A stretch of DNA of 64,000 nt, from NCBI GenBank assembly GCA_902577425.1, contig CACGZD010000006.1:1-64000 (forward strand), written 5' to 3'. This document shows positions 44,411 to 52,961 of this stretch, piece after piece. The DNA comes from an uncultured Alphaproteobacteria bacterium. Lineage in GTDB: Bacteria; Pseudomonadota; Alphaproteobacteria; HIMB59; GCA-002718135. Each line of letters opens with the position of its first letter. The stretch's first letter is position 1. A program made the position numbers and the translations under genes. Below the pieces are notes generated by a model. The model saw nothing but the letters and a program-made list of their open reading frames with translations, did no database searches and had not been told where the DNA came from.

Positions 44411-45803
44411 TTTTTTTATAGAAAAATTTAATCCTGAAGTACTTAGGGAATATGATATTCGAGGAATTGTTGAAAAAGATATTAATCAAAACACAGCTTA
44501 TACGATCGGTAGAATATTTGGACATATAGTAAGTAATAGTTTTAATGAAAAATCTATTGTTGTTGGTTATGATGGAAGAAATACTTCTCCAAATCTTCAA
44601 AAAGCTTTGTGTGAAGGGCTTATTGAAAGTGGATCAAATGTAAAAAATATTGGTTTATGTCCAACACCAATGACATATTATGCTCACCATTTTTTAAATA
44701 CTAATGCAGCAATTATGGTCACTGGGTCTCATAATCCTTCTGAATATAATGGTTTTAAAATGGTATTAGATAGGAATCCTTTTTATGCAAAAGATATTCA
44801 AAATTTTAAGAATTTAGCTGATGTTAATAAGCTTATAAAAGGGCAGGGAAAGCTTGAATTTATTGATGTTAAAAATCATTATATAGATCGTAATCTTGAA
44901 AATATTAGTTTTAAAAAAAAATTAAAAGTTGCTTGGGACATAGGCAATGGATCAATGGGAGTAGTTATGGATTCTATTGCATTGAAAATGAAAAATATTG
45001 AAAATATACTTATAAACAAGGAAGTCGATGGAAATTTTCCAAATCATCATCCTGATCCAACAGTAGCAAAGAATATGATTCAACTAATTGAAACAGTGAA
45101 AGAAAATAATTGTGATGTTGGGTTAGCATTTGATGGAGATGGAGATAGACTAGGCGTTGTAGACAATAAAGGTAGAATAATTTGGGCTGATCAATATATG
45201 TTATTATTAGCTAAAGAAATATCATCTATTTATAAAAATCCAAAAATTATTATGGATGTTAAATGTTCCAAAGTTTTTTTTGATGAAGTAAGAAAATTTA
45301 ATTGTGAACCAATTATGTATCAAACAGGCCATTCACCAATTAAAGAAAAAATGAAAGAGCTGAATTCTCCTTTATCAGGAGAAATGAGCGGTCATGTTTG
45401 TTACGGCGATGATTTTTATGGGTATGATGACGCTTTATATGTTGCTTTACGCTTACTTAGAATTTTATCACAAGAAAAAGAAACTTTGTCAGAATTAATA
45501 AATCAATTTCCTAAAACTATTTCAACACCTGAAACAAGGTTTGACGTAGATGAAATAAGAAAATTTGAAATTATTGAAGAAATAAAAGAAAGATTAAAAA
45601 ATAAGAAAGAGGAAATAATTGATATTGATGGTGTGAGAATACAAAATAATCTTGGATGGTTTTTAATTCGCGCTAGCAATACTCAAAATCAACTCACCTG
45701 TAGAGCTGAAGCTTTAAACAAAGAGGATCTTAAAACTTTAACAAATTTGATTGAAGATCAGCTATCATTAAGTGGTGTTAATTATAAATTTAGCCACGAA
45801 TAA
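44394..45803 (+). CDS. Phosphomannomutase/phosphoglucomutase
   Basis: 469 residues from ATG 44394 with AGGA upstream; a TTG three codons earlier is possible. REYDIRG at the start, the catalytic serine loop VTGSHNPSEYNGFK, the metal loop FDGDGDRLGVVD, the sugar loop GEMSGH and the phosphate loop RASNTQNQL are present. It interconverts hexose 6- and 1-phosphates for nucleotide-sugar synthesis. Overlap with ugd indicates a shared operon. The 3' end overlaps the convergent carboxypeptidase by 14 bases. Confidence 0.93.
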   Translation: MELVNNFFIEKFNPEVLREYDIRGIVEKDINQNTAYTIGRIFGHIVSNSFNEKSIVVGYDGRNTSPNLQKALCEGLIESGSNVKNIGLCPTPMTYYAHHFLNTNAAIMVTGSHNPSEYNGFKMVLDRNPFYAKDIQNFKNLADVNKLIKGQGKLEFIDVKNHYIDRNLENISFKKKLKVAWDIGNGSMGVVMDSIALKMKNIENILINKEVDGNFPNHHPDPTVAKNMIQLIETVKENNCDVGLAFDGDGDRLGVVDNKGRIIWADQYMLLLAKEISSIYKNPKIIMDVKCSKVFFDEVRKFNCEPIMYQTGHSPIKEKMKELNSPLSGEMSGHVCYGDDFYGYDDALYVALRLLRILSQEKETLSELINQFPKTISTPETRFDVDEIRKFEIIEEIKERLKNKKEEIIDIDGVRIQNNLGWFLIRASNTQNQLTCRAEALNKEDLKTLTNLIEDQLSLSGVNYKFSHE

Positions 45804-46890
45804 AACAATCTCGCTTGTACTTTTTTAATCTTGAGCAGGCTAATTTTGCATCCTTTTTTGAAAAGAATTGAAATCTAGACTCATATAGCTGTTTTCCATT
45901 AGACCTAATGAGAGTTACTGTAGCCTCTTTATTATTTGTTGTTTTTGGATACTTTTTTCTTATTAACTTTAAATGTTTTTCTGCATTTTTTTTATATTTA
46001 AATGTTCCTACAACTACTATGTAATTATTTTTAGAAGTATTAACATTTATTTTTTTAGAAGTTACTGTTTTTTGATTATTTGTTTTTTCTATTTTTAGTT
46101 TTTTAAAAGATCTATCCATAAGAAATGCAAGACTTTTATTTCTTTGTTTTCCTGTATCTCCACCAAAATACACACCTATAAGTCTTTTATTCTTTCTAAC
46201 CGCCGAAAAAGCTAATTGAAAACCTGAAGCCCTAATATATCCTGTTTTTATTCCATCCGCACCTTCATAAGAGAGCATTAATTTATTATGTGTTTTATAA
46301 GTTTTATTTTTCCAAACAAATTTTGTTTTACTAAAAAGTTTATATTCATTAGGAAAATTTGTAATTAAAGCATTTGCTAAAATAGCTATGTCACGTGCAG
46401 TTGTCATTTGTGCTCTATTTGGAAGTCCATGGGCATTTTTAAAAGTAGTTTTGTTCATTCCAAGATTTCGAGCATATGAAGTCATTAATTGTGCAAATTC
46501 TTTTTCTGTTCCAGATATATTTTCTGCAACAACAGTGGCTACATCATTTGCAGATTTAATGATTAGTGCCATTACAGCATCTTCTACACTAATACTTGTT
46601 CCTTCTTCCAAATAAAGTTTACTTGGTGATTCAGAAGCTGCAAATTTTGAAACTTTTAATTTTGTTTGCCAACTTAATTTATCTTTATGTATATAATCAA
46701 AAACTATATAAAGAGTCATAATTTTTGTTAGAGATGCAGGAAAATTTAATGTATCAGCATTAACCTCAAATAAAACTTCTTTAGTTTCATAATCCATTAC
46801 TATAGCAGCTTTTTTTGCAAATAAACTATTTGAAACTAGAACAATGAAAATGAAAAAAAAGACTTTAATGTATGAAGAAATCTTAAACAT
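45790..46890 (-). CDS. D-alanyl-D-alanine carboxypeptidase with C-terminal SPOR domain
   Basis: 366 residues. Signal peptide to about SLFA-KK, then the S11 peptidase domain with SLTK (Ser53-Lys56), SAN in IIKSANDVATVV and KTG in DGIKTGYIRASG. After a Lys/Asn-rich linker, residues about 285-366 form a SPOR domain (NYIVVVGTFKYKKNAEKHL), which binds denuded peptidoglycan at the division site. It trims peptidoglycan stem peptides in the periplasm. DacA-type enzymes with SPOR domains are common in alphaproteobacteria. Confidence 0.93.
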   Translation of the reverse strand: MFKISSYIKVFFFIFIVLVSNSLFAKKAAIVMDYETKEVLFEVNADTLNFPASLTKIMTLYIVFDYIHKDKLSWQTKLKVSKFAASESPSKLYLEEGTSISVEDAVMALIIKSANDVATVVAENISGTEKEFAQLMTSYARNLGMNKTTFKNAHGLPNRAQMTTARDIAILANALITNFPNEYKLFSKTKFVWKNKTYKTHNKLMLSYEGADGIKTGYIRASGFQLAFSAVRKNKRLIGVYFGGDTGKQRNKSLAFLMDRSFKKLKIEKTNNQKTVTSKKINVNTSKNNYIVVVGTFKYKKNAEKHLKLIRKKYPKTTNNKEATVTLIRSNGKQLYESRFQFFSKKDAKLACSRLKKYKRDCFIRG

Positions 46891-46992
46891 GTAATCTGTA
46901 TTCTTCTAACATATCTTTTTCGCTTCTCTCAAATAGAAATATATTTAATCTTGAAAAAGAAATTATATAAAATTAGAAAAATTAGCCAGAAC

Positions 46993-47457
46993 CTATTTTA
47001 TCTTTATTATTGCATCTATTTCTACTGAAATATTAAGAGGTAAGGCTATGGATCCTACTGCAACTCTAGTATGTTTACCTTTATCTCCAAAAATTTTTAC
47101 AAGAAGATCTGAAGCACCATTAATAATTATAGGTTGATTTGCATAATTTGGATTACAATTTACAAAACCTCCTATTTTTATAAAATTATCAAGCCTGTCC
47201 CAGTCTCCAGCAATACTTTGTTTCAATATTGCAATAATATTGAGACAGCATAATTCTGCTGCCAATATAGCTTCTTTATCGGTTATTTTATCTCCTACTT
47301 TTCCGCTATAAATAATTTGACCGTTTTTTGAAGGAGCTTGACCAGATATAAATACTAAATTATCAGTAATTTTATATGGAACATAATTTGCAACTGCTGA
47401 GGGAGGTTCTGGTATTTCTAGCCCTAAATCCTTGATATTTTTTTCAAACAAGTGCAT
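46993..47457 (-). CDS. RidA-family (YjgF/YER057c) protein
   Basis: 154 residues, the longer RidA variety. Conserved VFISGQAPSKNGQIIYSGKVG and the C-terminal LPLNISVEIDAIIKIK with the acidic residue, plus the cysteine/asparagine region CCLNIIAILK. RidA relatives hydrolyse reactive enamine/imine intermediates from PLP enzymes. The arginine typical of active RidA near residue 105 is not evident to me, so an imine-deaminase role is uncertain. Confidence 0.85.
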   Translation of the reverse strand: MHLFEKNIKDLGLEIPEPPSAVANYVPYKITDNLVFISGQAPSKNGQIIYSGKVGDKITDKEAILAAELCCLNIIAILKQSIAGDWDRLDNFIKIGGFVNCNPNYANQPIIINGASDLLVKIFGDKGKHTRVAVGSIALPLNISVEIDAIIKIK

Positions 47458-47500
47458 TAGGTATTTTATAAAACATTTTTAGAGAAGGTAAAGAAAAGAT

Positions 47501-48070
47501 ATGATTAAATTTAAAGAATTATTTTTTTTGTTTATATTCATATTAACTATTTTAATAGGAAGGTTATCAATGGCAAACGAAGATAGAGATACAATAAATA
47601 TGACTTTAAAAGATGGGGTAGTTGTTATTGAGACTAGACCAGATCTAGCTCCAAAACATGTTTCACAAATTAAACAACTGATTTCTGAAGGACAATATGA
47701 CGGAGTTGTTTTTCATAGAGTTATAGATGGTTTTATGGCACAAACTGGTGACGTGGAATTTGGAAATTCAGAAAATAGTGATTTTAATTTATCTAGAGCT
47801 GGTACAGGCGGATCTAAAATGTCTAATATCCCAGCTGAATTCTCTAATGAAAATCATACAAGAGGAACTTTATCTATGGCCAGAGCGCAGGATCCAAATA
47901 GTGCAAACAGTCAATTTTTTATCTGCTTTCAAGATTGTTCTTTTTTAGATGGACAATATTCAGTATGGGGACAAGTAATAGAAGGAATGGAATTTGTAGA
48001 TAATATTACTAGAGGCGAGCCACCTCAAAGCCCTGACAAGATTATTAAAATGGAGATTGTGACTAAATAA
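47501..48070 (+). CDS. Secreted cyclophilin-type peptidyl-prolyl isomerase
   Basis: 189 residues with a signal peptide (hydrophobic core LFFLFIFILTILIG, cleavage near SMA-NE). Cyclophilin core: the catalytic arginine in VFHRVIDGFMAQTGD, SMARAQDPNSANSQFFIC and VWGQVIEGMEFVDNI. It folds proteins in the periplasm. The dipeptidase gene starts 3 bases after its stop. Confidence 0.92.
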   Translation: MIKFKELFFLFIFILTILIGRLSMANEDRDTINMTLKDGVVVIETRPDLAPKHVSQIKQLISEGQYDGVVFHRVIDGFMAQTGDVEFGNSENSDFNLSRAGTGGSKMSNIPAEFSNENHTRGTLSMARAQDPNSANSQFFICFQDCSFLDGQYSVWGQVIEGMEFVDNITRGEPPQSPDKIIKMEIVTK

Positions 48071-48073
48071 ATC

Positions 48074-49159
48074 ATGTTTGTTGCTGATTTGCACAATGAT
48101 CTTGTTCAAAGAGCAATGATTGGTGAAGATGTTAGTAAATTTACAAAAGATGGTCATACTGATTTATTTAGATTAATTGAATCTTGTATTGATTTAGAAA
48201 TTTTAATTATCTGGGTTTCAACCATAGATAAATCAGAGAGTGCATTTCAGAAAGCAAATGAAATGTATGATAAATTAGAAGCACTATCAAATAGCAATGA
48301 TCTAGTAGATATTCCTAAAGACCTTAATGGCATAATAAACAATAAAAAAAATAATCTTCTTTCAATTCCAATTGGAATAGAAGGGGGGGAGGCATTAGAA
48401 AACTCTATAGATAAGCTTTTTCATTTTATTGAAAGAGGCATTTTGTATTTTGGCCCAACTTGGAATCATTCTTTAGATTGGGTTTCGTCCGGCAAGGATG
48501 AGTTTGAGAATAATGATAAAATAAAGACAAAAGGTCTATCTAAATTTGGAAAAGAAGTGATTCATGTTTGTAATGAAAATAATGTTATTATTGATGTTTC
48601 GCACATAGGAGAAAAAAGTTTTTGGGATATATCTTCTATTTCAAAAAAACCATTTATTGCATCGCATTCAAGTGTCTATAATTTATGTCCTCATTTTAGA
48701 AATCTTAAAGATGAACAGATATTAGAAATTAAAAATTCTCAAGGACTTATTGGAGTTAATCCATATCCATTTTTTATTGATCCTAATTTTGAAAAAAAAG
48801 AGTCAAATTATGTTAAAAATATTAAAAAAGAATTAGATCAAATAGGAATAAGTGACCCTAACCCAAATTCAAAATGGATTAAAAAACAACATTATTTGCA
48901 AAAAAAATTAACAGAAATTGTTCCTTCTTTAGATTTATTTATAGACCATATAGAATATATTATAAAATTAATTGGAATTGATTATGTAGCTATAGGAAGT
49001 GATTATGATGGCTTAGATTGTTTGCCAAAAGGTTGGAATAGTTGTCTTGATCATATAAAAATCTCTGAGTCACTAGATCAAAAAGGATATTCATTTTTAG
49101 AGATTGAAAAAATAATGGGAAAAAATTTTTTAAGACTTTTAGAAAATAATTTTAAATAA
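48074..49159 (+). CDS. Membrane dipeptidase family (M19 peptidase)
   Basis: 361 residues. M19 metal ligands: ADLHNDLVQR at the N-terminus, Glu in PIGIEGGEAL, His in IDVSHIGEKSF and ASHSSVYNLC, and Asp in GSDYDGLDC. It hydrolyses dipeptides, likely in the cytoplasm because no signal peptide is visible. Coupled to the cyclophilin gene by position; convergent overlap of 8 bases with the LysE-like gene. Confidence 0.88.
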   Translation: MFVADLHNDLVQRAMIGEDVSKFTKDGHTDLFRLIESCIDLEILIIWVSTIDKSESAFQKANEMYDKLEALSNSNDLVDIPKDLNGIINNKKNNLLSIPIGIEGGEALENSIDKLFHFIERGILYFGPTWNHSLDWVSSGKDEFENNDKIKTKGLSKFGKEVIHVCNENNVIIDVSHIGEKSFWDISSISKKPFIASHSSVYNLCPHFRNLKDEQILEIKNSQGLIGVNPYPFFIDPNFEKKESNYVKNIKKELDQIGISDPNPNSKWIKKQHYLQKKLTEIVPSLDLFIDHIEYIIKLIGIDYVAIGSDYDGLDCLPKGWNSCLDHIKISESLDQKGYSFLEIEKIMGKNFLRLLENNFK

Positions 49160-49760
49160 TTCTATAAAATAACATTAGGGATATAATTATTAAAACAATT
49201 CCTGTAGTTTTTTGAATCATTAATTTTTTTTCAATTAATAAATTTTTAAGACCATATCCTGTTACTAAAATACTAACAATAATATACCATATCGCATCAA
49301 TTAAAGATGCTGTTAGAACAAGAATTGTATTAAAATAAAAAGAAGCATCAATCACAATAAATTGTGAGTATACAGCAGTAAACCAAATCAAAATTTTAGG
49401 ATTGATAATTGCTATAGTAAATCCTTGTAAAAAAGAATTAATTTGGTTTTGTTTTTCTTCTTTTTTATCTTGTTTATTTTTTTGAAAAATAAACATTAAT
49501 CCAAACAAAAATAATAAAACTAAACCTATAATTTGAATTATCATAAATATTGTTTGATTAGTTTGAAGAATTAAGCCAAGTCCCAGCACAGCTAATGTTG
49601 CATAAACACCAATTCCTAAGCCATGACCTATAGAAGTTAAGATACCTGCCAATCTATTGAAATTTACATTGTTTCTTATTACAATAGCCAAAGATGGGCC
49701 CGGAGACATAGCCCCTGCAATGCAAACAATTGCAAATTGAGACCAGATAAAAAATGTCAT
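49152..49760 (-). CDS. LysE/RhtB-family amino-acid exporter
   Basis: 202 residues with six predicted helices and the family N-terminus CIAGAMSPGPSLAIVIRNN. It exports amino acids or derivatives across the inner membrane. It overlaps pdxJ by 4 bases (ATGA), so both share one transcript. Confidence 0.9.
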   Translation of the reverse strand: MTFFIWSQFAIVCIAGAMSPGPSLAIVIRNNVNFNRLAGILTSIGHGLGIGVYATLAVLGLGLILQTNQTIFMIIQIIGLVLLFLFGLMFIFQKNKQDKKEEKQNQINSFLQGFTIAIINPKILIWFTAVYSQFIVIDASFYFNTILVLTASLIDAIWYIIVSILVTGYGLKNLLIEKKLMIQKTTGIVLIIISLMLFYRII

Positions 49761-50500
49761 TTATTTATATCTTTAATTATTTTTAGATATTTCTTAATTG
49801 TGTTTTCTAATCCAAAATTAATTGAATCAATTATTATTGCATGACCTATAGAAACTTCTTTTATTAAAGTAATTTCTTTTAAAAAAAAATTGAGATTTTC
49901 TAAGTTTAAATCATGCCCAGCATTAAAATCAATTATAGGAAAATTTTTCTTAATATAATTAACTACTTCTTTATATGGTTTAATAGACTCATCTTTTTTT
50001 GATTTATAATTATGGGCATAATCAAAAGTATATAATTCTACTCTATTTGGTTCAATTACTTCTAAATTTTCTAAAGTATTGATAGAAGGACTGACAAATA
50101 TTGATACTCTGATATTATTTTTTTGAAACTCTTTAATGACTTCTTTTAAAAAAATTTTATTTTCTTTGCAGTCCCACCCAAAAGAAGATGTAATTGCTTC
50201 TGGTGGATCTGGAACAAGTGTAACTTGATTAGGTTTTGCCTCTAAAACTTTTTTAATAAATAATTCCGAAGGATATCCTTCAATGTTAAATTCAATTTTG
50301 CTATTATCTAATAATAAATTTTTAATATCTTTCAGGTCAGCGAATTTTGTGTGTCTTTCATCTGGACGAGGGTGTACAGTAATTCCATCTGCTCCATACA
50401 GAATACATTTTTTACATATTTCTATAAGATTTGGATAATCAGTACCTCTAGAATTTCTAAGAAGAGCAAATTTATTTACATTAATACTAAGCCGCGTCAT
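49757..50500 (-). CDS. pdxJ: Pyridoxine 5'-phosphate synthase
   Basis: 247 residues. The family strings TRLSINVNKFALLRNSRG, GADGITVHPRPDERH, KIEFNIEGYPS, VTLVPDPPEA and DFNAGHDLNLEN are all present. It condenses 3-amino-2-oxopropyl phosphate with 1-deoxyxylulose-5-phosphate as the last ring-forming step of vitamin B6 synthesis. Slightly longer than the usual 240 residues. First gene of the pdxJ-lysE pair. Confidence 0.95.
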   Translation of the reverse strand: MTRLSINVNKFALLRNSRGTDYPNLIEICKKCILYGADGITVHPRPDERHTKFADLKDIKNLLLDNSKIEFNIEGYPSELFIKKVLEAKPNQVTLVPDPPEAITSSFGWDCKENKIFLKEVIKEFQKNNIRVSIFVSPSINTLENLEVIEPNRVELYTFDYAHNYKSKKDESIKPYKEVVNYIKKNFPIIDFNAGHDLNLENLNFFLKEITLIKEVSIGHAIIIDSINFGLENTIKKYLKIIKDINK

Positions 50501-50579
50501 TTTATAATTATTCTCTTTACCTATTAATATTTATGTAACATATATCACAGAATAAGAATAATATAAAAATGGAGGTAAT

Positions 50580-50894
50580 ATGGCTACACTAATATATAGA
50601 CGAACGATGCAAGTTCATATGGATAAGCTTAGTGAGGCAATGGAAATTGCAACTGCGCAAGCTAAAATTTTCAAAGAACTTACTGGCAATGATGAATTAG
50701 TATCTTTTCAAATTGGAGGTAATCCAAGAACAATTTGTCGTCAAAGAATGGTTGAAATGGATAAATTAGGAGAAGATGATGCAAAAGTATCAGAAGATCC
50801 TAAATGGCAAGAATTAGAAAAACGACACAAGGGTGTTTTTGTAGATGGAACTATGGTTGATGAAATGCGTTATGTTATTAATATGCCAGAATAA
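50580..50894 (+). CDS. Conserved protein of unknown function, likely ferredoxin-like/NIPSNAP-type fold
   Basis: 104 residues, very clean ribosome-binding site ATGGAGGT 5 bases before the ATG, few lysine runs and a codon use less AT-biased than its neighbours. Sequence pattern YRRTMQVHMDKLSEAMEIATAQAKIFKELTG and VSFQIGGNPRTICRQRMVEM suggests a beta-alpha-beta fold like dimeric Dabb/NIPSNAP domains. I cannot name the function. The strong start signal suggests high expression. Confidence 0.8.
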   Translation: MATLIYRRTMQVHMDKLSEAMEIATAQAKIFKELTGNDELVSFQIGGNPRTICRQRMVEMDKLGEDDAKVSEDPKWQELEKRHKGVFVDGTMVDEMRYVINMPE

Positions 50895-50910
50895 TTTTAT
50901 TTATTAAAAT

Positions 50911-50927
50911 AGCGGGCTCAGCCCGCT
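50911..50927 (+). terminator. GC-rich hairpin after the 104-residue gene
   Basis: AGCGGGC pairs perfectly with GCCCGCT around loop TCA. A T-run is weak on the plus strand (TTGCC follows) and moderate on the minus strand (ATTTT). It probably closes the upstream gene. Confidence 0.55.
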
Positions 50928-51006
50928 TGCCATATTAAAAATATTTTTTTAAACTTTTTTTAAATTTATTTCTTTTCATTTAAATTTTTTAGAATATCTA
51001 TCTTAA

Positions 51007-52491
51007 ATGAGAAGTTTATTTGTAATTTTAGGCAATCAATTATTTGATACTAAATATATACGTGATTTTAAAAATTCTACATTTTTTATGCGTGAAGATT
51101 ATGAACTTTGCACTTATCAAAGACACCATAAATTAAAAATATTATTATTTTTGTCCTCAATGCGATCTTATGCAGATTTATTAAAAAATGAAAAATACAA
51201 AATAAAATATTTTGATTTAGATAATGATTTTAAAGTTCCATATGAAAGAAAGTTAAAAAATTTTATAATTAAAAATAATATTACTGAATTAATTACATTT
51301 GAAATAGAAGATAAATTTTTTGAAAATAAAATAAGAAAATTAGTAAATACAATTGAGATAAAGTGGAAAATAATAGATTCTCCAATGTTTCTTAATTCTA
51401 GAAAAGAATTTAGGAATTATTTAAATCTTACTAAAAAACCATTAATGGCTAATTTTTATAAAATTGTAAGAAAAAAATATAATATTTTAATGGATGGTGA
51501 TAAGCCTAGAGGAGGTAAATGGAGTTATGATAGTGAAAATAGAAAAAAATTACCAAAAAATTTTCAAATACCAATTATTCCTCAAATTCAAGAAACTAAT
51601 CATACAAAAAAATTAAAAGATATAGTTACAAAAAAATTTTCAAAACATCCAGGTGATATTAAAAATTTCTGGATACCTACAACTCAGAAAGATGCTGAAA
51701 AATGGTTAAATTTTTTTATAAAAAATAAGTTAAATTTATTTGGTGATTATGAAGATGCAGTTGATAAAGACAATAATATTTTGTTTCATAGTGCACTAAG
51801 TCCGCTTATAAATTTGGGTTTATTAACACCATTACAAATAATAAAAGAAATAAAAAAAGTAGAAAAAAAAATAAAAATTAATTCATTTGAAGGTTATTTT
51901 CGACAAATAGCAGGATGGAGAGAGTTTATAAGAGGTATATATCAAAACTATGACAAAAACTTAGAAAAAAATAATTTTTTTAATCATAATAATTTTTTTA
52001 AAAATAGTTGGTATGAAGGAACAACTGGGTTAGTGCCACTTGATCATTCTATTAAAAATTCAATTAATTATGGATGGACCCATCATATAGAATGTTTGAT
52101 GATTTTAGCTAATTTAATGAATCTTTGTGAGATAAAACCAAAGGAAGTTTATAATTGGTTCATGGAAATGAATATGGATTCATCAGATTGGGTTATGATG
52201 CCAAATGTTTACGGGATGGGACTTTTTAGTGATGGAGGAATTTTTTCTTCAAAACCTTATATTTGTGGATCAAGTTATATAATGAAAATGATGAACTTCA
52301 AAAAAGGTAAGTGGAATGATGTTATGGATGGATTATATTGGAGATTTATTAATAAAAATAGAAATTTTTTTTTAAAAAATCCAAGATTATCCATGATGGT
52401 TAGAATATTTGATAAAATGAAAATTGAAAGAAAAAATTATATATTAAATGAAGCAGAAAAATTTATTAACAAAAATACCTATGTCAAATAA
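51007..52491 (+). CDS. FeS-BCP/PhrB-type photolyase-cryptochrome lacking Fe-S ligands
   Basis: 494 residues, normal for the prokaryotic (6-4) photolyase group. Diagnostic strings: FVILGNQLF at the start, GDKPRGGKWSYDSENRKKLP at about 164-183, GYFRQIAGWREFIRGIY at 296-312, and a FAD-site region WTHHIECLMILANLMNL and DSSDWVMMPNVYGMGLFSDGG. In family members four cysteines hold a 4Fe-4S cluster. Here only Cys374 remains at an expected place; the CxxC pair is KKGK (432-435) and the last cysteine appears as Asp438 or Asp441. It probably repairs UV lesions or senses light. First gene of the photobiology cassette, overlapping the DUF393 gene by 11 bases. Confidence 0.88.
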   Translation: MRSLFVILGNQLFDTKYIRDFKNSTFFMREDYELCTYQRHHKLKILLFLSSMRSYADLLKNEKYKIKYFDLDNDFKVPYERKLKNFIIKNNITELITFEIEDKFFENKIRKLVNTIEIKWKIIDSPMFLNSRKEFRNYLNLTKKPLMANFYKIVRKKYNILMDGDKPRGGKWSYDSENRKKLPKNFQIPIIPQIQETNHTKKLKDIVTKKFSKHPGDIKNFWIPTTQKDAEKWLNFFIKNKLNLFGDYEDAVDKDNNILFHSALSPLINLGLLTPLQIIKEIKKVEKKIKINSFEGYFRQIAGWREFIRGIYQNYDKNLEKNNFFNHNNFFKNSWYEGTTGLVPLDHSIKNSINYGWTHHIECLMILANLMNLCEIKPKEVYNWFMEMNMDSSDWVMMPNVYGMGLFSDGGIFSSKPYICGSSYIMKMMNFKKGKWNDVMDGLYWRFINKNRNFFLKNPRLSMMVRIFDKMKIERKNYILNEAEKFINKNTYVK

Positions 52492-52831
52492 AGTTTTATT
52501 TAATAATTCATGTAGTATTTGTAGATTTGAAATAAATCATTACAAAAAAATTTCTGATAATTCTTTTGAATGGATAGATATAACAAATAATGAGGAAGCA
52601 ATAAGATTAACTTCTAAATCAAAAAAAGATTTACTAAGACGCTTACATGTTATTGATGGCAATGAAGTTATTTGTGGCGCAAAAGCTTTTATTTTTATAT
52701 GGAAAAAAATTCCAAAATATAGGATGTTATCTAAGATACTTGAATTAAAAATATTTTTTTATTTTTTTAATTTGTCTTATGAAATAGTAGCTTTTTTATT
52801 GTATATTAAAAATAGAAAACAGCTAAAATGA
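52481..52831 (+). CDS. DCC-family thiol-disulfide protein (DUF393)
   Basis: 116 residues from ATG 52481, inside the end of the photolyase gene; an upstream ATG in the same frame lies too far inside that gene. The DCC-type start VLFNNSCSICRFEINHY has the CxxC pair, followed by FEWIDITNNEEA, HVIDGNEVICGAKAFIFIW and a hydrophobic C-terminal segment. DUF393 proteins often neighbour photolyase/cryptochrome genes. Redox function is presumed from CxxC only. It overlaps the next frame by 4 bases. Confidence 0.85.
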   Translation: MSNKVLFNNSCSICRFEINHYKKISDNSFEWIDITNNEEAIRLTSKSKKDLLRRLHVIDGNEVICGAKAFIFIWKKIPKYRMLSKILELKIFFYFFNLSYEIVAFLLYIKNRKQLK

Positions 52832-52961
52832 AAAAAAAATTACCAAGTAAAGTATGTCCAAAATGTAAAAGAAATTTTAATTGGAGAAAAAATGGTCACT
52901 TAATTGGCATAAAGTTAAATACTGTTCAAAAAAATGCTCATCTAACAAAATTTTTGAATAA
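52828..52961 (+). pseudogene. DUF2256 small protein with a one-base frameshift
   Basis: ATG 52828 opens KKKLPSKVCPKCKRNFNWRK, the DUF2256 N-terminus. Within the A-run at 52887-52892 (six A) the frame is lost: adding one A gives WSLNWHKVKYCSKKCSSN and a stop at 52959-52961, restoring the family pattern CPxC...YCSxxC in 44 residues. The uninterrupted frame (to 53022) instead makes an unrelated tail. Either a real mutation, sequencing error, or expression by polymerase slippage. DUF2256 is usually linked to cryptochrome/photolyase genes, as here. It overlaps the 3' end of the convergent photolyase. Confidence 0.82.
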
